This document shows, piece after piece, positions 22,174 to 30,825 of a DNA stretch of 64,000 nt. Within the stretch, counting starts at the first letter, position 1. Every line of letters starts with the position of its first letter. Origin of the DNA: Oceanospirillaceae bacterium (GTDB lineage: Bacteria; Pseudomonadota; Gammaproteobacteria; Pseudomonadales; Oceanobacteraceae); assembly GCA_002724925.1 (NCBI GenBank), contig PBQA01000016.1, positions 62,001 to 126,000 of the forward strand. Direction: 5' to 3'. A program made the position numbers and the translations under genes. A model generated the notes under the pieces. The model was not told the origin of the DNA and ran no database searches. It was given only the letters and a program-made list of their open reading frames with translations.

Positions 22174-23034
22174 TTAGGAAATTAAAAAGTTTTTATTGCT
22201 GGATACCGTTTCAACAACGTCAACCTGAGTTCGGTCTTTTAAATTGACGCCCGATAACTTCAGGTGTCGGGATTCATCCAACAGATATTGAGTACGACGC
22301 GCGGCCTCGCTGTAAGAAAGCCCTGCCGGGCGGATATTTGAAATGCAGTTACGTGCCGCATCGGTCAGGCCGACATGCGGTTTGTAGGTCAGATACAGGC
22401 CGAGGCTATCCGGTGAACTCAGCCCCGGACGCTCACCAATTAACACGATCACACAACGGGCATTCAGCAACTCCCCCACTTCATCACCGACAGCAACGCG
22501 ACCCTGTTCGACGATAGAAATCGGTGCTAACGAGTAGTCGTATAAGTGCGGCAGCAGTGTTTCGAGAAACGGCACCACATTCTGCTGTACTGCCAGCGAT
22601 GACAGACCATCGACGATCACGATGCCAAGGTCATATTCGCTGCTGACGTCGACATCAGAGCCTGCTCCCCCGGAGATGTCATGCTGTAGCAAAGCACGCG
22701 AATGCTCATTCAAGCGACGTCCTAAATCCGGACGCTGCAGGTATTCCATCCGGTCAGACGCACGGCTGTGCAGGCGATGAATATCGCTGACACGGCTACT
22801 GATCACGTCAGAGTCCTCAATGGCCGAAATCAGGCCGTCGCAATCCAGCGGAAAATGCACCGCATCGCGGGCACGAGCATGCGATAACTGAAACTCCAGA
22901 AGTTCTTTGGTCGGCAGGCTGACACCGGCACGCCCTAAACCGATACGGGCATCGGTAAATTCGCGCAGACGACGCCACGGGTTTTCGACCACAGGATTCT
23001 CTACAAAACCGGTTGAATTATTTTTCATCGTCAT
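22174..23034 (-). CDS. eutC: Ethanolamine ammonia-lyase, small subunit
   Basis: EutC family sequence (ARIGLGRAGVSLPTKELLEFQLSHARARDAVH, LIGERPGLSSPDSLGLYLTY). Likely start MTMKNNSTG, not the ORF start at 23103. Confidence 0.95.
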   Translation of the reverse strand: MTMKNNSTGFVENPVVENPWRRLREFTDARIGLGRAGVSLPTKELLEFQLSHARARDAVHFPLDCDGLISAIEDSDVISSRVSDIHRLHSRASDRMEYLQRPDLGRRLNEHSRALLQHDISGGAGSDVDVSSEYDLGIVIVDGLSSLAVQQNVVPFLETLLPHLYDYSLAPISIVEQGRVAVGDEVGELLNARCVIVLIGERPGLSSPDSLGLYLTYKPHVGLTDAARNCISNIRPAGLSYSEAARRTQYLLDESRHLKLSGVNLKDRTQVDVVETVSSNKNFLIS

Positions 23035-23038
23035 CCCC

Positions 23039-24439
23039 TCAATGTTGACCGGATGCAGGCGGGAGTGAATTGAGTGAACGAGCAAACGGCTCCGGTAGCG
23101 CATCGTTTAATACAAAGGCATCGCCCATGATCTGCATACGCGCTAACCACTGCGCGAACTCCGGTGCGGGCTGGCTACCCAATACGCGGCGGGCATAAAG
23201 TGCATCGTGGAAAGAGGTCGTCTGATAATTCAGCATGATGTCGTCAGAGCCGGGAATGCCCATCACAAACGAACAACCGGCTACACCTAATAAAGTCAGC
23301 AGGTTATCCATATCGTTCTGGTCGGCTTCGGCATGGTTGGTGTAACAGACATCGCAACCCATCGGCAGACCAAGCAGTTTTGCGCAGAAGTGATCTTCGA
23401 GACCGGCACGAATAATTTCTTTGCCGTCGAACAGATATTCCGGGCCAATAAAACCGACCACGGTATTAATTAACAGTGGATTAAACTTACGCGCGACGGC
23501 ATAAGCGCGGACTTCGCAGGTCTGCTGATCCAGCCCGTGATGGGCATTGGCCGACAACGAGCTGCCCTGCCCGGTTTCGAAATACATGACGTTATTGCCC
23601 ACCGTACCGCGCTTTAAACTCAGTGCAGCGTCCTGGGCCTCGGCCAGCGTCGCAATATTGAAACCGAAGGACGAGTTAGTGGCTTCGGTACCACCAATCG
23701 ACTGAAATACCAGATCCACCGGAGCACCGGCTTCAATGCATTCAATGGTGTTGGTCACATGAGTGAGCACGCACGACTGAGTAGGAATCTCATATTTACT
23801 GATGACTTCATCCATCAGCGTCATCAATTTGATGGCTTGCGCAACGTTATCGGTAGCTGGGTTGATACCAATCACGGCATCGCCATTACCGTATAGCAAA
23901 CCATCGAGAATACTGGCGGCGATGCCGTTCACATCATCCGTCGGGTGATTCGGCTGCAGGCGTGTCGATAGATGCCCCGGTAAGCCAATGGTGTTACGGA
24001 ATGCGGTTTTTACGTGGCACTTTTTCGCGACCAGAATCAGATCCTGATTGCGCATGATCTTAGATACCGCCGCTGCCATCTCGGGCGTAATACCAGCGCG
24101 AACACCGGTTAGAACGTCAGGTGTGGCCATATCGCTCAACAGCCAATTACGGAAGTCGCCAACCGTCAGATGTGAAATGGCCGAAAACGCCTGCGCATCA
24201 TGCTCGTCGATGATCAGACGAGTCACTTCATCGTCTTCGTACGGCACCAATGCTTCATTAAGAAACGTTTTCAGCGGCACATCGGCCAGCACCATCTGTG
24301 CAATCACCCGTTCTTCGGCGGAGCGTGCAATCACACCGGCAAGGCGGTCGCCGCTTCTGGCTGGTGTGGCTTTCGCCATAACCTCTGCCAGGTTTTCAAA
24401 GTGCCAGGTCTGTTGACCGGCGGTATAGCTGTATTTCAT
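23039..24439 (-). CDS. eutB: Ethanolamine ammonia-lyase, large subunit
   Basis: EutB family sequence (ANAHHGLDQQTCEVRAYAVARKFNPLLINTVVGFIGPEYLF). Confidence 0.97.
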   Translation of the reverse strand: MKYSYTAGQQTWHFENLAEVMAKATPARSGDRLAGVIARSAEERVIAQMVLADVPLKTFLNEALVPYEDDEVTRLIIDEHDAQAFSAISHLTVGDFRNWLLSDMATPDVLTGVRAGITPEMAAAVSKIMRNQDLILVAKKCHVKTAFRNTIGLPGHLSTRLQPNHPTDDVNGIAASILDGLLYGNGDAVIGINPATDNVAQAIKLMTLMDEVISKYEIPTQSCVLTHVTNTIECIEAGAPVDLVFQSIGGTEATNSSFGFNIATLAEAQDAALSLKRGTVGNNVMYFETGQGSSLSANAHHGLDQQTCEVRAYAVARKFNPLLINTVVGFIGPEYLFDGKEIIRAGLEDHFCAKLLGLPMGCDVCYTNHAEADQNDMDNLLTLLGVAGCSFVMGIPGSDDIMLNYQTTSFHDALYARRVLGSQPAPEFAQWLARMQIMGDAFVLNDALPEPFARSLNSLPPASGQH

Positions 24440-24674
24440 AAAATTCCTTCACATCCTGAAACGGTTTCCGTAAACAGGAACACTTGTTGCTGTGTCTTAC
24501 GAAGGAGTAGAGCGATAGATATTCCAGCGGCCTATCGAATTTTGGCAAAGTTTTTCAGAACCGCTGAAAAGCTGATGCCATGGGCCTCGCAGCTGGTTAG
24601 GATGACTGCAGTCCGATATATATCCCGGAAGAAACCTAAAAAAGTAAGGTGAGAATCCGGGTCAGGAGCAGAAA

Positions 24675-25661
24675 ATGCACCAAGACCAGACAATCAATGC
24701 ACCGACTCAGAGCATCGAACCCCTGCACTCAACAAATACCAGTGAAGCGTGTGATGCAGATCTTCACGCCCGCAACCTCACCAACTGGCAGCAGGAATAT
24801 GACCAGCTCTCTGGCGGCCACTTCTACGGGCGGATCGATGAAATTACCTTAGAAGGTATGCAGGTCTTTAAAGAACACACCAGCCAGGCACTGCGTCAAC
24901 AATGCAATGTCTGGCCTGATGCCATCTGGTTAGGTATTTCTGCCGAGCCCGCCGACTGCCGTATTAACGGCCTTGAGGTCGATAACAACCAGATTATGTG
25001 TCGCCCCGGTGCCTGCGATTTTGAACTGGTGACGCCAGATGACTTCGACATTTATGGCTTAGTCATTCGCACCGATGCTTTACTGGCGGCGGCAGAGAAT
25101 GACGAACTGAATCTTCAGGGATTATCACTGCACGAACACCCGCGCCTCGCGATACCTGAACAGGACCTGGCTCAGGTGAGACACCTACTGAGTAAGCTGG
25201 TTAGTCCAGAAACACCCGATCTGCACCAACGTCTGCAGCGTGATCTTATTCTGCGTACCCTGTTAGACCTGCTGAAAAAAGAAACACCGGCAAAACGCCC
25301 GGCCACCAGCTACGCCCACCGCAAAGCCGTGGTCGATAAAGTGAAAGCCTGGATGGACATGAATCAGGATGCACCGCTCACCATCACTGAACTCTGTGAA
25401 CTGACACACACCAGCCGCCGCACCCTGCAGTACAGCTTTGAAAGTATTCTGGGAATCAGCCCGCTGAAATTCTTAAAAACCGCACGTTTAAATCAGGTAC
25501 GGCGCTCGCTGTTGGCATCTGAGAACAATGAGCGACCTATTGCTTCGATCGCTGCTGATTGGGGCTTCTGGCACCCAGGACAATTTGGGCAGGACTATAA
25601 AAAGCTGTTTGGGGAAATGCCGTCGGAGACAGTGTCGAGGGTGGAGCTGGTTACAGGCTAA
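24675..25661 (+). CDS. eutR: AraC-family regulator, EutR-like
   Basis: C-terminal AraC HTH (LTITELCELTHTSRRTLQYSFESILGISPLKFLKTARLNQVRRSL); divergent from eutBC. Confidence 0.85.
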   Translation: MHQDQTINAPTQSIEPLHSTNTSEACDADLHARNLTNWQQEYDQLSGGHFYGRIDEITLEGMQVFKEHTSQALRQQCNVWPDAIWLGISAEPADCRINGLEVDNNQIMCRPGACDFELVTPDDFDIYGLVIRTDALLAAAENDELNLQGLSLHEHPRLAIPEQDLAQVRHLLSKLVSPETPDLHQRLQRDLILRTLLDLLKKETPAKRPATSYAHRKAVVDKVKAWMDMNQDAPLTITELCELTHTSRRTLQYSFESILGISPLKFLKTARLNQVRRSLLASENNERPIASIAADWGFWHPGQFGQDYKKLFGEMPSETVSRVELVTG

Positions 25662-25907
25662 GCCAAATATTTCAGACAGATGCTTTCCAGAATTATTTCA
25701 ACCAACGCATCCGACGTTTCCCGCTCAATATCACTGATTACATGGCACGTAAAACAGGTCGCCCCGGGACACGACCCGAGAAAGTCTTCATTCAATTGCC
25801 GGGGCTAGGTTTTACTCGCCGGCCATTTCATCAGCAATATTTCACGGCGCCGCACGCATGCTGGTCTCAACAACTCTGAAAAGCCTCAAACACAAGCCCA
25901 CCATTCA

Positions 25908-25933
25908 CAAAAAAGCCCCGTTTCCGGGGCTTT
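25908..25933 (-). terminator. Rho-independent terminator of the hydroxylase/reductase operon
   Basis: Minus strand: AAAGCCCCG-GAAA-CGGGGCTTT followed by TTT; 9-bp perfect stem plus T tract, about 30 nt past the stop at 25964. Confidence 0.8.
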
Positions 25934-25963
25934 CGATTTCTTACTTCAGCATCTCTACAGAAC

Positions 25964-27142
25964 TTACGCCTGCTGCGCTGCAACCTGACCATGTTCCGTC
26001 AGGGCTTTGATACCACTGATCCGGTTGGCTTCGGCGGCCAGTACTTTTTCTTCGTCGCTGGCGTATTTCTCATCCCACTCCAGCACTTTAGGTGTCATCA
26101 GGTGGTGCCACAGCGGTGGGCACAAGGCAACAACGATGGTGGTCAGGTAGCCGTTGATCATAGTCGGTGCTTCTGGGTATGGGCGCAGGTCCTGGTATGG
26201 CACTTCACCGTGTGCGTGGTGGTGAGAGTGACGGGTCAGGTTGAACATGGTCCATGAAGAGAAGCGCTTGTTGGTGTTCCATGAGTGACGTGGCTGCACT
26301 GGCAGTTCTGGGTTGCGCACCATGCCGTAGTGTTCCATGTAGTTTACGATTTCCAGCAGCGCTTTACCGAACAAGCCCGCACCGATAAACATCAGCATGG
26401 TTTCTACGCCACCCGCCAGGTAAGCCAGCGCAACGATGATGGCGCTCATGCCGTAGCCACGCAGTACCGAGTTACGAATCGACAGTGGGTTATGCCCCAT
26501 TTTACGCAGGCGCTCGGCTTCGAGTTTAAGTGCGCTGATGTTGCCCTTAATGGTCGATGCCAGTACGTGGAAATAGACGTTGCGGCCACGCGGTGCAGTG
26601 GCAGGATCTTTAGTCGTACTCACGTAACGGTGGTGACCGTAAACATGTTCAACGGCGAAGGCGACATCGAAGCTGAAAGCCAGCAACCAGCGACCAATAA
26701 ACATTGAGGTCGGGTCCCAGGTACGATGCGTCAGTTCATGGCCGGTAATGGTGCCCACCATACCAATCATCAGGCCGGTCATAAGCAGAGCGCACAGATC
26801 TGACACCCAAGTGCCCTCGGCTTTAGCTGCCAGAACATCGTAACCGGTCAGGCTGGTGAGCATTTCTCCCAGACCGAACAGATCACCGGCACTCACCTGC
26901 CAGAAATAGGCAAAGACAATCAACGAAAGGAGAGGCAATGCTAACCAGAGCTGCGCAGTCAAAATACCCGGGTGTTTAAAGTCAGGAGTCGTTGTGTCAT
27001 CCCCCAACACAGCGTCCAGTACGATATAGCCGCCGAAGATGGCGATCAGACCATAAATAATCCAGTCGGCGCCGAGGAACATTGCCGCTGCGGCAAGCAG
27101 ACCAATGGCGTGAAAAAGAAAGTATTTGAGGTAATGGAACAT
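25964..27142 (-). CDS. Membrane di-iron hydroxylase, XylM/AlkB family
   Basis: His boxes HELTH, EHVYGHHRYV, NYMEHYGM and RHSHHHAHG. N-terminus and C-terminus (PPLWHHLMTPKVLEWDEKYASDEEK) resemble XylM. Confidence 0.9.
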   Translation of the reverse strand: MFHYLKYFLFHAIGLLAAAAMFLGADWIIYGLIAIFGGYIVLDAVLGDDTTTPDFKHPGILTAQLWLALPLLSLIVFAYFWQVSAGDLFGLGEMLTSLTGYDVLAAKAEGTWVSDLCALLMTGLMIGMVGTITGHELTHRTWDPTSMFIGRWLLAFSFDVAFAVEHVYGHHRYVSTTKDPATAPRGRNVYFHVLASTIKGNISALKLEAERLRKMGHNPLSIRNSVLRGYGMSAIIVALAYLAGGVETMLMFIGAGLFGKALLEIVNYMEHYGMVRNPELPVQPRHSWNTNKRFSSWTMFNLTRHSHHHAHGEVPYQDLRPYPEAPTMINGYLTTIVVALCPPLWHHLMTPKVLEWDEKYASDEEKVLAAEANRISGIKALTEHGQVAAQQA

Positions 27143-27190
27143 AGGATTCTCCTTCCGTTATGCTCTTTTATGTTAGATTTAAATTCTGTC

Positions 27191-28240
27191 TTATCCGGCT
27201 TTTTGGGTATGCGAACGGTCGGTAAACCGGTCGCAATAAATTCCGTTTTCGCTCATGCCTAATTTCTTCAGGCAGCTTTCTGCAGCGTCCAGCATGGGCG
27301 GCGGGCCGCACATGTAGGTTTGGGTAATGTCGGTTAATTCAGGAATAACATCCGTGACCAGACCGCGACGCCCTTCCCAACTGCTGCCCTCTGGCTCTTC
27401 AGACAACACAGGAATAAAGCGGAAGCGGCCCGACCAGTTGCGGGAAATACGGGATATTTCTTCAAGCGCACACAGGTCTTTCTCGGTGCGCGCGCCAAAC
27501 AGGAAGGTCACATCACGGTCGATTTTGTGGTTCATGGCGTCTTCGAGAATGGCAAGCACTGGCGCGATTCCGCTGCCGCCGGCGATCATTAACATCTCTC
27601 CGCCACGTTTATCACCTGAGTCCTGACGCAGATAAAAATCGCCGTAAGGGCCATCTACCGTGACTTTGTCACCAACGACTGCATGGTGATTCGCCCAACC
27701 AGACATTTCGCCGCCCGGCACTTCGCGGATAAAGAATGTCACGTGATTGCCCTGTGGTGGTGTCGCGAATGAATAACTACGAGGGCCAGACGAGATTGAA
27801 GGCGTTGAAAACAGAGCGTACTGGCCGGGCACGTAGGTGGTCTCTTCTGGCAAAGTCACAGTGACACGGACCATGTCGACGGTGAGCTTTTCAATCGCCG
27901 TAATCTCCCCTTCCTGCACGTTTGCCACAGACGTGCCATCAGACAGACCATCAACAAAAACAGTAACGTCAGACTTCAACTGCGACTGGCAACCAAGAAT
28001 GTATTTATTATCTAGATCTTCAGAGCTGAGAATAAAAGCGGATGAGGTTAACTCTTTAACCTGACCGTCCTGAAGCTTGCACTTACAGGTTGCGCACCCA
28101 CCGACTTTGCAGCTATACGGAAAGCGAACACCCTGACGTAACGCGGCGGTCAGAATGGTCTCTTTCGGGTTTACCGTGAACTCCCCAACGCCTTCGATAG
28201 TTAAGGTATGTGGTTTCGCAGATTTGAACAGCCCAAACAT
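27191..28240 (-). CDS. [2Fe-2S] ferredoxin/FAD-NAD(P)H reductase, XylA-like electron donor
   Basis: CKVGGCATCKCKL plus C at LGCQ (2Fe-2S), RSYSFATPP, AGGSGIAPVLAIL, MCGPPPMLDAAE; closely follows the TOL XylA layout. Confidence 0.9.
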   Translation of the reverse strand: MFGLFKSAKPHTLTIEGVGEFTVNPKETILTAALRQGVRFPYSCKVGGCATCKCKLQDGQVKELTSSAFILSSEDLDNKYILGCQSQLKSDVTVFVDGLSDGTSVANVQEGEITAIEKLTVDMVRVTVTLPEETTYVPGQYALFSTPSISSGPRSYSFATPPQGNHVTFFIREVPGGEMSGWANHHAVVGDKVTVDGPYGDFYLRQDSGDKRGGEMLMIAGGSGIAPVLAILEDAMNHKIDRDVTFLFGARTEKDLCALEEISRISRNWSGRFRFIPVLSEEPEGSSWEGRRGLVTDVIPELTDITQTYMCGPPPMLDAAESCLKKLGMSENGIYCDRFTDRSHTQKAG

Positions 28241-28466
28241 TGCTCTGATTTCTCATTGTTAGATTGTCCGACAATACTACAATGTGAAATTGCGAGGGGA
28301 AGGTTATAAACGGCCATAAAGAAACGTAAAGACTCAAAAACTCTGTTTAATGATCAACCTATAACCCCACGTAAAGTTGGGTTAAGTAGATACAACTTGA
28401 GGAATCATGGGGGGTAGAAGGAGAGTGAGAATAGGCCAGAGGCATTACTATGGCGTACAAGCAATT

Positions 28467-28500
28467 GTGCGCTTACTTGATCTGAATCAAGCAAGCGCAC
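28467..28500. promoter_or_regulatory. 34-bp near-perfect palindrome containing an FNR/ANR-type box
   Basis: GTGCGCTTACTTGAT-CTGA-ATCAAGCAAGCGCAC; core TTGAT-N4-ATCAA at 28477-28490. Arms match at 14 of 15 positions. Confidence 0.65.
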
Positions 28501-28552
28501 TCGCACTGTAAAAAGGGGGATCAAAAGAGAGCTGAGATAATCCGCCAGGACC

Positions 28553-29134
28553 TCAGGACATACCGTTAGGAAAATCTTCCAGACCTGCAGTCAACGATGA
28601 ACGCTGAGGCAACAATGCTTCGGTATAGATCTTCAGTTGTTCAACCGCGTAGTGCGCACGCCGCTCAAGGTAGTCATCTGATTCACGGCCCTTACCCTGC
28701 CAGAGTTCAGACGCATCACGAAGAATCAGATGCTCTGGTAACCAGAGTAAACGTGAGTTTTTGTAGCCACTACCGCGAAGTTCAGCGACAACAAAGGCGC
28801 CTCCTACAGAGCCAGAGACCGCAACCAGTAACGCGGGTTTATGCGCAAACTGCGGGTGGTTGCACCAGAGAAACAGGTTCTTCAACCCGGCAGGCGCCAT
28901 GCCGTGCCACTCAGGCACCACAAACACCAACCCATCAGCCTGAGTAATTTTGTCCTGCACTTCTCTGACCTGATCATTCGCCTCACGCTCGCCATTCCAC
29001 AATGGAAGGTCCGCCTTGAAGAGATCAACCACGTCAGCGCCACCTTCAAAGAAGCGCGTGTTCAGTTCTTGTGCCAGACGCAGGCTTTGTGCGCCATCAC
29101 GATGGCTAGCACTGATAATTGCGTAATTTGCCAT
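28553..29134 (-). CDS. NADPH-dependent FMN reductase-family flavoprotein
   Basis: ISASHRDGAQSLRLAQEL, FVVPEWHGMAPAGLKNLFLW. Confidence 0.85.
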   Translation of the reverse strand: MANYAIISASHRDGAQSLRLAQELNTRFFEGGADVVDLFKADLPLWNGEREANDQVREVQDKITQADGLVFVVPEWHGMAPAGLKNLFLWCNHPQFAHKPALLVAVSGSVGGAFVVAELRGSGYKNSRLLWLPEHLILRDASELWQGKGRESDDYLERRAHYAVEQLKIYTEALLPQRSSLTAGLEDFPNGMS

Positions 29135-29203
29135 AGTTACTCCTTATAGCTAATCCGTAAATTTGCTTTTTATGTCTGTGCACAAAAAAGCAGAAAAGTT
29201 CGC

Positions 29204-29812
29204 TTAAGCCGCGTACGAAGGGCGCTCTTTCATGGCCGCGTACCAACGCTGGATATTGGGGTACTCATCGCCAACACGGACTTTAACAATTCGGGCAAAA
29301 TCGATCGCACAGACTGCGGTAATATCGGCAATAGAAAACTGGCTGCCCGCTATCCAATCGTTATTTTCAAGCTGTGCTTCCAAAACGGGTAATGCCTTGA
29401 GGAAGTTTTTCGCGCTTTCTTTACCGAACTCTTCCACCGGTGTCATGCGATCCTTAAAAAAGCCGGTGATGTGTTGGAAAGCAAACATTGCAGGGTACAG
29501 AACCATAGACTCCATTCTGTGTTCCCACATATCGATGATGGCCCGCTCTTTTGGCGTCTTACCAAAGAGGCTGCCCTCGTCAGATATTTCATCAAGATAA
29601 CGGCAGATCGCCGGTGTTTCTGACAGGCACAAGCCGTCGTCCAGCTCCAGAACCGGCACTTTAGCGAATGGGTTCTTCGCACAGAACTCCACTTTAAGGT
29701 TGTCACCAGCGCCGAGATCTAGTTCTTCACGGTCATAAGCGATGCCTTTTTCGGCGAGTACCATACGAACACGACGTGGATTTGGGGCGTGCGGGTTATC
29801 ATAAAGTTTCAT
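29204..29812 (-). CDS. Glutathione S-transferase family protein
   Basis: MKLYDNPHAPNPRRVRMVLAEKGI, LSETPAICRYLDE; GST C-terminal domain. Confidence 0.9.
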   Translation of the reverse strand: MKLYDNPHAPNPRRVRMVLAEKGIAYDREELDLGAGDNLKVEFCAKNPFAKVPVLELDDGLCLSETPAICRYLDEISDEGSLFGKTPKERAIIDMWEHRMESMVLYPAMFAFQHITGFFKDRMTPVEEFGKESAKNFLKALPVLEAQLENNDWIAGSQFSIADITAVCAIDFARIVKVRVGDEYPNIQRWYAAMKERPSYAA

Positions 29813-29886
29813 GGAGCAAAGGCCTCTGTCGGCATGAGTAAAGTCTCAAGCTAACCAGAGGCTAAGGTGCGGTCAAGGTTGATAAC

Positions 29887-30825
29887 TTATTGTTGCCCTG
29901 AGATAGCTAATGCGGTGGCCACCGCTGCCGTGCGATTCTCAACACCCAACTTACGGAATACAGGCTCAAGATGCTTATTCACCGTTCTGGGGCTCATCTC
30001 CAGTATTTGCGCAATTTCCTGATTGGTTTTGCCCCGACTGAGCCAGAACAGTACCTGCGTCTCACGATCGGTAAGATCAAACGCTGCCTGCAGGGCCTTA
30101 CGCGCAGCAACCTCTTCATTCAATACGAAGCGCATCAGGTACTCTCCCGGTAACGGGCGACCCAGATATCGGACACTGACTTCGGCCTGATCGGACGTTA
30201 ATCGCAGCATGGCATTTCTCTCTGGCGAGCGGGTCAACCATGCAGGTAAATCCTGGCTTAATACCGGTTGCCAGCTTGCCAGTTCAGCCCCTGTGCTTCC
30301 CAGCAGTTCTTCGGCGACTCGCGTTGCCCAGAGCAAGGTTCCGTTGACATCACAGGCAAACGCCGGCTGTCCCATTTCTTCAAGGGCACGACGGGCGCTC
30401 TTGGTTTTCATTGCCGTAGACAGGTGCACCTGCACACGTGCCAGCATTTCATCGAGGTTGACCGGCTTGGTCAGGTAGTCGACACCGCCAGCCTCAAGCC
30501 CTTTTAATACATCACTGCTGTCGCTCAGGCCTGTCAGAAATATGACCGGCACGTCTTCACTATCAGGTGAGGCTTTCAACGCACGACAGGTCTCAAACCC
30601 ATCCATGCGCGGCATCACACCATCCATCAGAATCAGATCGGGCGTCATTAATCGGGCGATATTTAATGCCTGCTCACCATCCATTGCGACTAATACGGTA
30701 TACCCTGCGCCGGCTAAAGCCTCATTCATAAAGGCCAGAGATTCGGGTGTATCGTCAACGATCAGAATCGTCCCTGAGTTTCCAGTCGCGGTACCCGGTT
30801 TAGACGAGCCTGTTTCAGGACTCAT
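29887..30825 (-). CDS. Response regulator: REC, PAS-like region, LuxR-type HTH
   Basis: REC (ILIVDDTPES, LILMDGVMPRMDG, FLTGLSD, YLTKPV) and HTH (LTDRETQVLFWLSRGKTNQEIAQILEMSPRTVNKHL). Confidence 0.92.
   Translation of the reverse strand: MSPETGSSKPGTATGNSGTILIVDDTPESLAFMNEALAGAGYTVLVAMDGEQALNIARLMTPDLILMDGVMPRMDGFETCRALKASPDSEDVPVIFLTGLSDSSDVLKGLEAGGVDYLTKPVNLDEMLARVQVHLSTAMKTKSARRALEEMGQPAFACDVNGTLLWATRVAEELLGSTGAELASWQPVLSQDLPAWLTRSPERNAMLRLTSDQAEVSVRYLGRPLPGEYLMRFVLNEEVAARKALQAAFDLTDRETQVLFWLSRGKTNQEIAQILEMSPRTVNKHLEPVFRKLGVENRTAAVATALAISGQQ

Noticed and set aside
25660-25805. Short minus-strand frame reading ...DFLGSCPGATCFTCHVISDIERETSDALVEIILESICLKYLA with a CxxCH-like motif
   Set aside because: About 45 codons, no good start, overlaps the eutR 3' end; one CxxCH in a short frame is not evidence of a cytochrome.
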